Source of the DNA: Pseudomonadota bacterium
Lineage (GTDB): Bacteria; Pseudomonadota; Gammaproteobacteria; DAOUQR01
Direction of reading: 5' to 3'
Length of the DNA: 6,090 nucleotides
Assembly (NCBI GenBank): GCA_030625525.1
Contig: DAOUQR010000078.1
Location: 1 to 6,090 of the forward strand
Shown: in pieces, positions 1 to 5,754 of the stretch
How the letters are laid out: each line of letters begins with the position of its first letter
Position numbering within the stretch: position 1 is the stretch's first letter
The notes under the pieces: generated by a model
The model's database searches: none
What the model was told of the DNA's origin: nothing
What the model saw: only the letters and a program-made list of their open reading frames with translations
Position numbers and translations under genes: made by a program

Positions 1-1440
1 ATTTAATTTGTCTGATTTAATGGCGTTGTAGCCCACATCACCGCGTAATATAAGGCGGTTGTTTGGTGATAACAGTGGGGTGATTGCGCGTAGCGTGATG
101 CGTCCTTGTAAAAAATTTACCTTTGATGCAAGTGACTTGGATGAGCCGCGTAATAAAATATTAAGACTATAGCCTCGTTTAGGATTGAGCGGATCATCGG
201 CTTTGACTGTTTTCCAATTAAATGCGGGATATAAAATAAAAGAATCGGTTTTTGGCTGTGTATCAAATGTAAATTTTTCCCATAAAGCATTTAACGCGAT
301 GGTTCGTTGCCAAGAATTATGATGGCTGATGTAAGCAAAGGCTAATTTACCGGCCCTACTGTCTGTGCGGTCATAATTCAGATCAAATCCGGTCGCGCTA
401 AATATATATTGTTGATTGACGGGATCGGCGCCGGGAATGATATAGCGTGTTTGCACACTTTTTTGTACCGATGATCCTTGAACAACCGTATTTAAACGAT
501 GGCCGTAGGGATTGAGATATCGCCAATCCCATGCAAATGAACCGCGCAGGCCAGTGTCAGTTCCGTAGCCACCGCCGATAGTAAAATGATGTGGCTTAGT
601 GGTTTTTAAATGAATATCAATGGGCACCTTGCGATTGCGGGCGCTTTGTATTTTAGGGTTAATTTGGATTTCATCGAAGTAGCCACTTGAACTTAAGTTT
701 TCGTGTAACTTTAAAATATCTTGGGTGGAGTAGGGCATACCGTATTTAAACGGTATAAATCGATGCAAAAATTTCTCATTGAAGGGGGTTTGATTAAATC
801 GAATCGTGCCAAAGAAATAACGCTGCCCAGTTTTTAAGGTAAGCCTCACCGTAGCGCGATAAGATTTCAAATCAATATCGACTTGTTTTACGGTCAATCG
901 GGCTTTGATATAACCGTTGTGTTGCGCGACATCAAACATCAATTGTTTAGCGTTATTGTAGGTTTCAACGGTGAACACCTGGCCGCGTTTTAATGGGAAC
1001 CTGTGTTTCAGTTCTTGTAATTGAGCATTGGAACGTCCGGGGCCAAGGATTTTAACTTGAATTCGCTGGTAGCGGATGGCTTCGCCCAGTTTAATTTGAT
1101 AGTACAAATCCCATTGATTGCCGGAGTGTCTCAGTTTAGCTGTGACACCTGCTTTGAAATAACCAAAGGGGGAGAGCGCTTTTTTAACTTCATCGCGTGC
1201 GGTTTGATAGAACATGTTGATGTCAGCGGTCGTTGGCTGTTTTCCTAGTTGCGCTTTGGCAATATTTAAGCGGCTTTCGACATTTGCTTTTAAATCATCA
1301 CTGACACCTGAGAGGTGAATCGCGATAGATTGTTTTGGGGATGTGGATTTAACCGCTTTTGTGGAGGTCGGCCAGAGACCTGACCCTATAGCGGAGCTAA
1401 GAGCTAGACAGAGCATTAAACAACAAAAAACACGGCGCAT
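1..1440 (-). CDS. tamA: TamA, outer-membrane translocation and assembly module subunit (Omp85 family), partial at C-terminus
   Basis: An uninterrupted minus-strand frame of 480 codons starts at the ATG 1440-1438 and runs off the left edge. TamA is an outer-membrane beta-barrel with periplasmic POTRA domains; with TamB it helps insert outer-membrane proteins and supports envelope lipid transport. Visible here: an N-terminal signal peptide (MRR then a hydrophobic run to about residue 20), three POTRA-like segments at roughly 38-118, 120-205 and 206-282 (family-like pieces SPFGYFKAGV at 90-99, LKTGQRYFFG at 202-211, SSGYFDEIQI at 251-260), then the barrel, opening with the TamA hallmark GGGYGTDTGLRG (289-300). 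Barrel repeats such as RYLNPYGHRL and LNPKRGYSL follow. E. coli TamA is 577 residues, so roughly 80-100 residues are probably missing beyond the edge. No strong ribosome binding site precedes the ATG, but the signal peptide fits this start. tamB often follows tamA and would lie outside the window. Identification is by recognised motifs, not a database search. Confidence 0.9.
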   Translation of the reverse strand, partial: MRRVFCCLMLCLALSSAIGSGLWPTSTKAVKSTSPKQSIAIHLSGVSDDLKANVESRLNIAKAQLGKQPTTADINMFYQTARDEVKKALSPFGYFKAGVTAKLRHSGNQWDLYYQIKLGEAIRYQRIQVKILGPGRSNAQLQELKHRFPLKRGQVFTVETYNNAKQLMFDVAQHNGYIKARLTVKQVDIDLKSYRATVRLTLKTGQRYFFGTIRFNQTPFNEKFLHRFIPFKYGMPYSTQDILKLHENLSSSGYFDEIQINPKIQSARNRKVPIDIHLKTTKPHHFTIGGGYGTDTGLRGSFAWDWRYLNPYGHRLNTVVQGSSVQKSVQTRYIIPGADPVNQQYIFSATGFDLNYDRTDSRAGKLAFAYISHHNSWQRTIALNALWEKFTFDTQPKTDSFILYPAFNWKTVKADDPLNPKRGYSLNILLRGSSKSLASKVNFLQGRITLRAITPLLSPNNRLILRGDVGYNAIKSDKLN

Positions 1441-1468
1441 AAGATTGTATTGTTAATAAATTTACCAA

Positions 1469-1497
1469 ATTATACCCACAAGGTACTTTGAAGTCTA
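1469..1497 (-). promoter_or_regulatory. Probable sigma70 promoter of tamA
   Basis: Read on the minus strand, a perfect -10 box TATAAT (1474-1469) lies 17 bases from TAGACT (1497-1492), which matches four of six bases of the -35 consensus TTGACA. Transcription would start near 1462, giving a leader of about 20 nt before the tamA ATG. Box quality, spacing and position all agree; no operator-like repeat is evident around it. Confidence 0.65.
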
Positions 1498-1661
1498 TAA
1501 CACTAGGAGCCTATCGCTCACTGAGTACAATTTAAATGCTTGCAAATAGTTTCTTATCTGGGCGTTTCTTGATATATTCCATTTTCACAATTTATCTTGA
1601 ATTGTCATATCTGTCGGACTTTAATCACGAGAACATAAGCGACGGGTATATTTTAAGCAAA

Positions 1662-1666
1662 AAGGA
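1662..1666 (+). promoter_or_regulatory. Ribosome binding site that sets the Rpn start
   Basis: AAGGA lies 7 bases upstream of the GTG at 1674-1676. Nothing comparable precedes the upstream in-frame ATG at 1536. This decides the start in favour of GTG 1674, leaving the HDKLFK motif near residue 9. Confidence 0.7.
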
Positions 1667-1673
1667 ATTTGCA

Positions 1674-2288
1674 GTGACAACGTTGATTCATCAACCACAC
1701 GATAAGTTATTCAAACAAGCCATGGCAGATTCCAGAGTTGCCCATGAATTTTTCCAATCACATTTACCTGCGCATATACTTGATAAAGTTGATTTATCCA
1801 CTTTAAAATTAGAAAAAGAAAGCTTCATTGATGATAATTATAAGTCGAGTGAGGTGGATGTTTTGTACAGCGTGAATGTTGAGAATCGACCGGCATATTT
1901 CTATTTGTTATGCGAGCATCAAAGTGCTATCGATCCACATATGTCGCTGAGACTCTTCCGATATATGCTGAACATTCTCGATAGGCATCGGGAAAAAATA
2001 AAGAAGGGATCATTGCCGCTGATCTATCCGATTGTTATCTACACCGGAGATAAAGCCTGGGATTCACCTCGCTCTTTATTTGAATTATTTGGTGAACAAG
2101 CACTGCTCGCTAAAGATATATTACTGGAACCTTTTCAACTTGTTGAATTGCAAAAAATCAGTGACGATGATTTAAAAAAACGCCTTTGGTCGGGATTGGT
2201 TGAATTTGTATTGAAATATCGAAAAATACAGGATTTTGCCGATTATTTAGATACCCTTTTTCCCTGGCTAAGGGTTGTCGAGTTCTAA
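1674..2288 (+). CDS. Rpn-family PD-(D/E)XK nuclease, N-terminal catalytic part
   Basis: The GTG start gives 204 residues. Rpn proteins are DNA endonucleases of the PD-(D/E)XK superfamily, called recombination-promoting nucleases or putative transposases, and some act in phage defence. Visible: the opening family motif HQPHDKLFKQAM (about residues 6-17), then EVDVLY with the probable catalytic Asp at 62, then CEHQS, where Glu81 and Gln83 stand as an E-x-Q version of the E-x-K motif, followed by DPHMSLRLFRYML and YTGDKAWD (123-130). The full catalytic core therefore lies before the stop; what is lost is the C-terminal helical region. Starting at the ATG 1536 instead would give 250 residues, but the added 46 look unrelated and lack a ribosome binding site. 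The gene may be co-transcribed with the downstream S1/P1 gene. Whether the truncated protein folds and is active cannot be told from sequence. Confidence 0.75.
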   Translation: MTTLIHQPHDKLFKQAMADSRVAHEFFQSHLPAHILDKVDLSTLKLEKESFIDDNYKSSEVDVLYSVNVENRPAYFYLLCEHQSAIDPHMSLRLFRYMLNILDRHREKIKKGSLPLIYPIVIYTGDKAWDSPRSLFELFGEQALLAKDILLEPFQLVELQKISDDDLKKRLWSGLVEFVLKYRKIQDFADYLDTLFPWLRVVEF

Positions 2289-2312
2289 GAAGGTGCGCAA
2301 TATGCAAAAGTA

Positions 2313-2612
2313 GTGCTAAAATACGTTCTAGACGATTTGGATCACGAAGAAGAACAATTAATTGTCAATAAGGCCGAACAGCATTTATCCAAAGAATTGG
2401 AGGACGAAGTCATGACGCTCGCTGAAAGATTTGAACAACGGGGTTATAACAAGGGAATGCAGCAGGGAATAGAGCAAGGTGCCCATCAAGCTAGGTTAGC
2501 ACTTGCTAAACGTTTGTTAGCTGACGGTTTGTCAGAGTTAAAAGTTGCAAGTTTGACAGGGATTCAGCTGCAAGCTTTGCAAGCGTTTAAAATGCCTCAT
2601 AACATTGATTGA
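2313..2612 (+). CDS. Rpn C-terminal region; likely expressed as a 66-residue RpnS-like protein from ATG 2412
   Basis: This is the second half of the interrupted Rpn gene, in the same frame as the first. The longest version, from GTG 2313, is 99 residues (starting LKYVLDDLDHEEEQ after the initiator), but nothing like a ribosome binding site precedes that GTG. The better supported start is the in-frame ATG 2412-2414, with GGAGG eight bases upstream, giving 66 residues. That product starts MTLAERFEQRGYNKGMQQG, has the Gln/Gly-rich repeat typical of Rpn proteins (QQGIEQG), and ends in a helical tail with LAKRLLADGLSELKVASLTG, which resembles a small helix-turn-helix-like segment. E. coli rpn genes are reported to encode such short C-terminal proteins (RpnS) from internal starts, and these block the full-length nuclease. 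That this one is made and has that role is inference. Its stop lies three bases before the S1/P1 nuclease ATG. Confidence 0.55.
   Translation: MLKYVLDDLDHEEEQLIVNKAEQHLSKELEDEVMTLAERFEQRGYNKGMQQGIEQGAHQARLALAKRLLADGLSELKVASLTGIQLQALQAFKMPHNID
2399..2403 (+). promoter_or_regulatory. Internal ribosome binding site in the Rpn gene
   Basis: GGAGG sits eight bases upstream of the in-frame ATG 2412-2414. It is the strongest Shine-Dalgarno-like match I noticed in the window, and it lies inside coding sequence. Position and spacing suit initiation of a 66-residue C-terminal protein. The same bases also encode ordinary residues (LEDE), so chance cannot be excluded. Confidence 0.5.
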
Positions 2613-2615
2613 AGA

Positions 2616-3470
2616 ATGTTTATTCGTGGATTTGCAATATACCTGTTAAGCTTTTTTTTGCTTCAACCCCAGATCGCTTTTGCATGGAACGCAACCGGGC
2701 ATCGCCTGGTTGCCCAAATTGCCTGGACACAACTTAAGCCACAGACAAAAATCAAAGTGAATACACTTATTCATCGATTAGATGATGCCTATGGCCCCGT
2801 TAATTTTGTCAATGCGAGTGTTTGGGCTGATTGGATCCGTGGACATGATGTGAGCGCCTTTGATCAATGGCATTATATTAATTGCCATTTAAATCGACCC
2901 GTTAGTCGCTGTTGGTTGAATAAAAAAAATCATATCATTTGGGCGATAGCTAAAGCCGAAACGGTTTTAAACAGTCAAAAAGCAAATACGTTTGAAAAGG
3001 CATTTTTTCTTCGGTTTTTAATTCACTTAGTCGGCGATGCGCATCAACCTTTGCATACGGTTCATTATGTTGGAGGGCGTTTTCCTCGTGGTGATGCGGG
3101 TGGCAATGCTTATAAAATTCACGCCGGGCGATATAAAAACTTGCATGCTTATTGGGATGCTGGTCTTGGAACGTTCCAACGCCACCAAATCAAGCAGCAA
3201 GCAAATGAAATCATGCAAGCCTATCCGAAGCAGCGTTTAAAAAATGAAATCAATCAACTTGATCCCCGTCAATGGGTTGCGGAGAATCATGCGATCGCCA
3301 ATGCAGCGATTTACAAAATTGCTTACAAAGGTTATCCATCAAAACATTACCGTCAAAAAAATAAAAAGATCGTAGATAAACAGATCGCTTTGGCTGGCTA
3401 CCGCTTGGCAAAAATATTGAATCACTGGGCGGCACTCTCCAAAAACACTCGTGCCATCGGGGGCAGATGA
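2616..3470 (+). CDS. Secreted S1/P1-type zinc nuclease
   Basis: A complete 284-residue protein. S1/P1 enzymes are trinuclear-zinc phosphodiesterases that cut single-stranded DNA and RNA and remove 3'-phosphates from nucleotides. A signal peptide covers residues 1-23 (hydrophobic run, cleavage after AFA), so the mature protein begins with Trp24; this matters because the N-terminal Trp is itself a zinc ligand. All nine expected ligands can be placed: Trp24, His29 (ATGHRL), Asp72 (SVWADW), His86 (QWHYIN), His137 and Asp141 (HLVGDAH), His147 (QPLH), His177 and Asp181 (LHAYWD). The spacings 137/141/147 and 177/181 match P1 nuclease. The C-terminal AGYRLAKILN is also family-like. It would act in the periplasm or outside the cell, perhaps scavenging nucleic acid. 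The ATG lies three bases after the Rpn stop, with only a poor GAAGA directly before it, suggesting translational coupling. A T8 run (2652-2659) in the signal peptide codons and an A8 run near 2922 are possible slippage tracts. Confidence 0.9.
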   Translation: MFIRGFAIYLLSFFLLQPQIAFAWNATGHRLVAQIAWTQLKPQTKIKVNTLIHRLDDAYGPVNFVNASVWADWIRGHDVSAFDQWHYINCHLNRPVSRCWLNKKNHIIWAIAKAETVLNSQKANTFEKAFFLRFLIHLVGDAHQPLHTVHYVGGRFPRGDAGGNAYKIHAGRYKNLHAYWDAGLGTFQRHQIKQQANEIMQAYPKQRLKNEINQLDPRQWVAENHAIANAAIYKIAYKGYPSKHYRQKNKKIVDKQIALAGYRLAKILNHWAALSKNTRAIGGR

Positions 3471-3482
3471 GAAGTTTGAAAA

Positions 3483-4634
3483 TCAGTCTGTGCGTGTGTG
3501 TAAATGGATCAACAAGGCGGTCGTTGAGAGGGCAAGCAAAATTCCTGCTAAGGGTAAGGCGGTTTGGCTTGTAAAATATGCGGCAATGAGGGCGGCTGTC
3601 ATTGAAAAGCCGGCTTCCACAAATCCTTGGATGGCGAGCGCACTGGCTGGTTGATCGTGATTTAATGACATGACCGCTGTCTTAGTCGTGGGGTTTAAGA
3701 GGCCGACGCCGACGAAATACAAGCCGCAGAGTAGGGCGATCATCAATATTGAATTAAAGAGTAATAAGGCACAAGCAGCTGCGATGCTAATACAAATCCC
3801 GTATAACAACAGTTTATGAAAATCATAATGATCGACTAACAACCCAGCTAACAGCTTGCCAATGACTAGACCTGTTAAAACACCAAAGCTGAGCAAGCCA
3901 TAATGCCATGCGCTAACACCTAAATGGTTAATAAATAAAAAGGGCGATGCAGTAAAATATGCAGCCGTACCCGCCATCAATAAATTAAATGGCAGCGAGC
4001 GTTGCCAGAAGTGCTTGTTTCGAATAACTGTTTGAAATGTGTTGGATAATTTCGAATGAATGGGTTTTATCACAGGTTTTGCTGAAGGCAATAAAAAACG
4101 TGCGAAAATTAAAAAGCCTAAGCCAAAAAACAGCAAGGTATATAAACTTGATTTTGTGCCGAATGAATGTTCTAAATAACCACCTAATGCTAAAGCGATA
4201 CCCGGCGACCACGCAATAAAAACACCTAAAAACGCATACAGTTTTAAGACGTGATTTTCACCTTGGCTTTTATAAATATACGATCGCGCGATCAATGGAA
4301 CGCCGGCAATACCTAAGGCTTGAAAAAAGCGCGCGAATAAAAACGCGTTCGCTGTCGGTGCCATCAATGTCATGATGCTGGATACACAAAACATGGAGCC
4401 AGCTAACATCATGACATGCTTTCTCGAATACATATCCGCAAGCGGTGGCCAAATCAGGCGAGAAAACATGATCCCTAAAAAATAGATGGGCACGGCATAT
4501 TTTAAATAAGTTTCATCAACTTGATAAAAGATGGCCAGAGCAGGGAGCGACGGTAAAATAATATCGCGTGAAAACTTAGTCAGATAATTCGTAACAATGA
4601 CAAACGATGCATTTTTATAAGCTTCCCTAGCCAT
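3483..4634 (-). CDS. MFS transporter, Bcr/CflA-like drug:H+ antiporter (DHA1 type)
   Basis: A complete 383-residue, strongly hydrophobic inner-membrane protein of about 12 transmembrane segments, slightly short for the family (around 400). Family signs: the first-helix motif RDIILPSLPALA (23-34), as in Bcr/CflA D-x-x-LP-x-LP; motif A in the loop between helices 2 and 3, PLADMYSRKH (64-73); motif-B-like ARFFQALGIAG (101-111); and a motif-C-like SPGIALALGGYL (143-154), typical of antiporters. Such proteins export drugs or small metabolites in exchange for protons; the substrate cannot be told from sequence. The ATG follows the DUF2252 stop by seven bases, with a weak GTGAG upstream, so the two are probably co-transcribed. 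Its end converges on the S1/P1 nuclease with a 12-nt gap. A 12-bp palindrome GATCGCGCGATC lies inside the gene (4282-4293) and looks coincidental. Confidence 0.85.
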   Translation of the reverse strand: MAREAYKNASFVIVTNYLTKFSRDIILPSLPALAIFYQVDETYLKYAVPIYFLGIMFSRLIWPPLADMYSRKHVMMLAGSMFCVSSIMTLMAPTANAFLFARFFQALGIAGVPLIARSYIYKSQGENHVLKLYAFLGVFIAWSPGIALALGGYLEHSFGTKSSLYTLLFFGLGFLIFARFLLPSAKPVIKPIHSKLSNTFQTVIRNKHFWQRSLPFNLLMAGTAAYFTASPFLFINHLGVSAWHYGLLSFGVLTGLVIGKLLAGLLVDHYDFHKLLLYGICISIAAACALLLFNSILMIALLCGLYFVGVGLLNPTTKTAVMSLNHDQPASALAIQGFVEAGFSMTAALIAAYFTSQTALPLAGILLALSTTALLIHLHTRTD

Positions 4635-4641
4635 TCAATTC

Positions 4642-5754
4642 TCACTTATTTGTTGATAAGAGTTTTAAATAATATTGATGGGCGATATGCAATTGCTTCT
4701 GTATGGATTTAGCCCCAGCGTTAATCGTTTTATATTCGCTAGTTAAATGCTTTAACAATTGTTTTCGGTGATGTTTTTTGATCGATAAACCATGACTTCG
4801 ACCGATTTGCGTGCCCACAGCATAGGCATAATGTTCTTGCTGCTCTCTATCTAAATTACCTTTGATTTTAATATTAATAGTCGGCAACTCTCGCCCCCAA
4901 TATTCGATCCCATTGAGCGTTAGATAACTTTCTAAGCCAGTGATGCCCGGCGCATGTAAATCAGACGCGGCAATCATACGAATACCATCGTGATTAAAGA
5001 GGTTTTTATAAAATTGATTGTAGCTATACTGATTAATTAAATAATCTTTTGTGGGCTTGATGTCGATAAGTCGGATCTGTTTTGTTTTAGACTGCTCAAG
5101 CGCAATGATATTGTGAACTCGGCCCATGCTTCCCGGTGCGCGACCCGCATGTAGTATTTTAAAGCTTGCAAATGATGTTTTATCATCGCTGTGCTCGATA
5201 AATCCTTTCACTAAAGCTTTCAGATAAGCATCATCAGCGGGGAGAGGATGTTGGAATAATTTTTTCGCCCATTTTTTTTCAGCGCTTAAGTAGGCATTGC
5301 CATCAAGCTGCCAAGCTTTTGGTTTTTGATCGGCTAGCGGTTGATAGATCGAAAAGTTATCTTCGGGTTGTGAATAAGCCTGAAGATAACCGTCTAAAAA
5401 ATTTTGTGTGACTGATTTTTTCAAATAATCCGTGGGTGACTTCGCTTGTCTTAAGCTTAATGACAGCAATACAACAAATAAATCCCATGCATATGGGCCC
5501 CAATAAGCCCGGTCAAAATCGATGAGTCCAATTCCCGTATTTGTTTTTGCGTAGTTGTCTATGTGTGGACTGCCAAATACAAACACATTGGGTGTGTTTT
5601 CATAATCAAATTGGGAAGCAAATAGCGTCTGCACACCTTCTTTCACACGACGAAAATAATGATGCAAGCCGGTATCTGCTTTTTGAATTTGTTTTTGTGC
5701 TTTGGGTGAGTCATCACACGGGAAATGAATGAGTTCGATTTTAGGCACTGTCAT
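4642..5754 (-). CDS. DUF2252 family protein (kinase-like fold predicted, function unknown)
   Basis: A complete 370-residue soluble protein. DUF2252 proteins have no settled function; sequence patterns recall aminoglycoside-phosphotransferase/protein-kinase-like folds. Visible family blocks: VFVFGSPHIDNYAKT (57-71), matching the usual G-D-x-H-x-x-N motif but with Ser in place of the first Asp; LIDFDRAYWGPYAWDL (77-92), matching D-F-D-x-x-x-x-GP-x-x-WDL; GRAPGSMGRVH (204-214), resembling the glycine-rich GxGSxG block; IDIKP (230-234); and IGRSHGLS (317-324). The start ATG 5754-5752 has AAGGA seven bases upstream. The gene overlaps the end of mrdA by 14 nt and runs straight into the MFS gene, so it is probably translated with both. 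No signal peptide or membrane segment is seen, so a cytoplasmic location is likely. Whether the domain is catalytically active is unknown; the two DFD/HIDN motifs look intact apart from the Ser substitution. Confidence 0.8.
   Translation of the reverse strand: MTVPKIELIHFPCDDSPKAQKQIQKADTGLHHYFRRVKEGVQTLFASQFDYENTPNVFVFGSPHIDNYAKTNTGIGLIDFDRAYWGPYAWDLFVVLLSLSLRQAKSPTDYLKKSVTQNFLDGYLQAYSQPEDNFSIYQPLADQKPKAWQLDGNAYLSAEKKWAKKLFQHPLPADDAYLKALVKGFIEHSDDKTSFASFKILHAGRAPGSMGRVHNIIALEQSKTKQIRLIDIKPTKDYLINQYSYNQFYKNLFNHDGIRMIAASDLHAPGITGLESYLTLNGIEYWGRELPTINIKIKGNLDREQQEHYAYAVGTQIGRSHGLSIKKHHRKQLLKHLTSEYKTINAGAKSIQKQLHIAHQYYLKLLSTNK

Larger units (their letters stand above)
1441..1673. other. Divergent intergenic region between tamA and the Rpn gene
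   Basis: This AT-rich stretch separates the two divergent genes once the Rpn start is placed at 1674. It holds the tamA promoter on the minus strand. For the plus strand the best candidate I can see is TTGATA (1569-1574), 18 bases, TATCTT (1593-1598), which is weak; another possible -10, TATATT (1647-1652), has no matching -35. The plus frame is open from an ATG at 1536 through to 1674, but the 46 residues it would add do not resemble the Rpn family, whose proteins usually begin shortly before the HDKLFK-type motif. I see no tRNA, repeat array or convincing hairpin. Confidence 0.55.
1674..2612 (+). pseudogene. Rpn-family recombination-promoting nuclease gene interrupted by one in-frame TAA
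   Basis: This entry covers the whole ancestral gene. The frame from GTG 1674 ends at TAA 2286-2288, yet the same frame continues without a break as EGAQYAKVVLKYVL and onward to TGA 2610-2612. That continuation is typical of what follows in Rpn proteins (PF04754, formerly 'transposase_31' or YhgA-like). Without the TAA the product would be 312 residues, a usual family length of about 300. A single base change from GAA, CAA or AAA would create this TAA; there is no frameshift. The TAA is followed by G, which is not a known leaky context, so readthrough is not expected. Either the gene is recently inactivated, or its two halves are made separately (see the two entries that follow), or it is a sequence error. 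Confidence 0.7.

Noticed and set aside
1021..1248. Plus-strand 75-codon open frame opposite tamA
   Set aside because: It lies wholly antisense to a well-supported tamA frame and has no recognisable motif; I take it as a shadow.
1507..1519. Small inverted repeat GAGC-CTATC-GCTC between tamA and the Rpn gene
   Set aside because: A four-base stem is too weak to call a terminator or an operator.
1647..1652. TATATT as the -10 box of the Rpn promoter
   Set aside because: No acceptable -35 lies 16-18 bases upstream and there is no extended -10 TG, so I did not call it as a promoter.
2286..2291. Programmed stop-codon readthrough of the Rpn TAA
   Set aside because: TAA followed by G is not a known leaky context, and I see no adjacent stimulatory structure; nonsense mutation or split expression is simpler.
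1674..2612. The Rpn gene as an insertion sequence, from its old name 'transposase'
   Set aside because: I found no terminal inverted repeats or target-site duplication around it; the family is now seen as a PD-(D/E)XK nuclease, and the neighbours look undisturbed.
3027..3240. Short open frames overlapping the S1/P1 nuclease on both strands
   Set aside because: They fall inside the zinc-ligand region of a clear gene and show no ribosome binding site or family likeness.
4282..4293. Perfect 12-bp palindrome GATCGCGCGATC
   Set aside because: It sits inside the MFS coding frame and encodes ordinary residues; a single copy with no partner is most likely chance.
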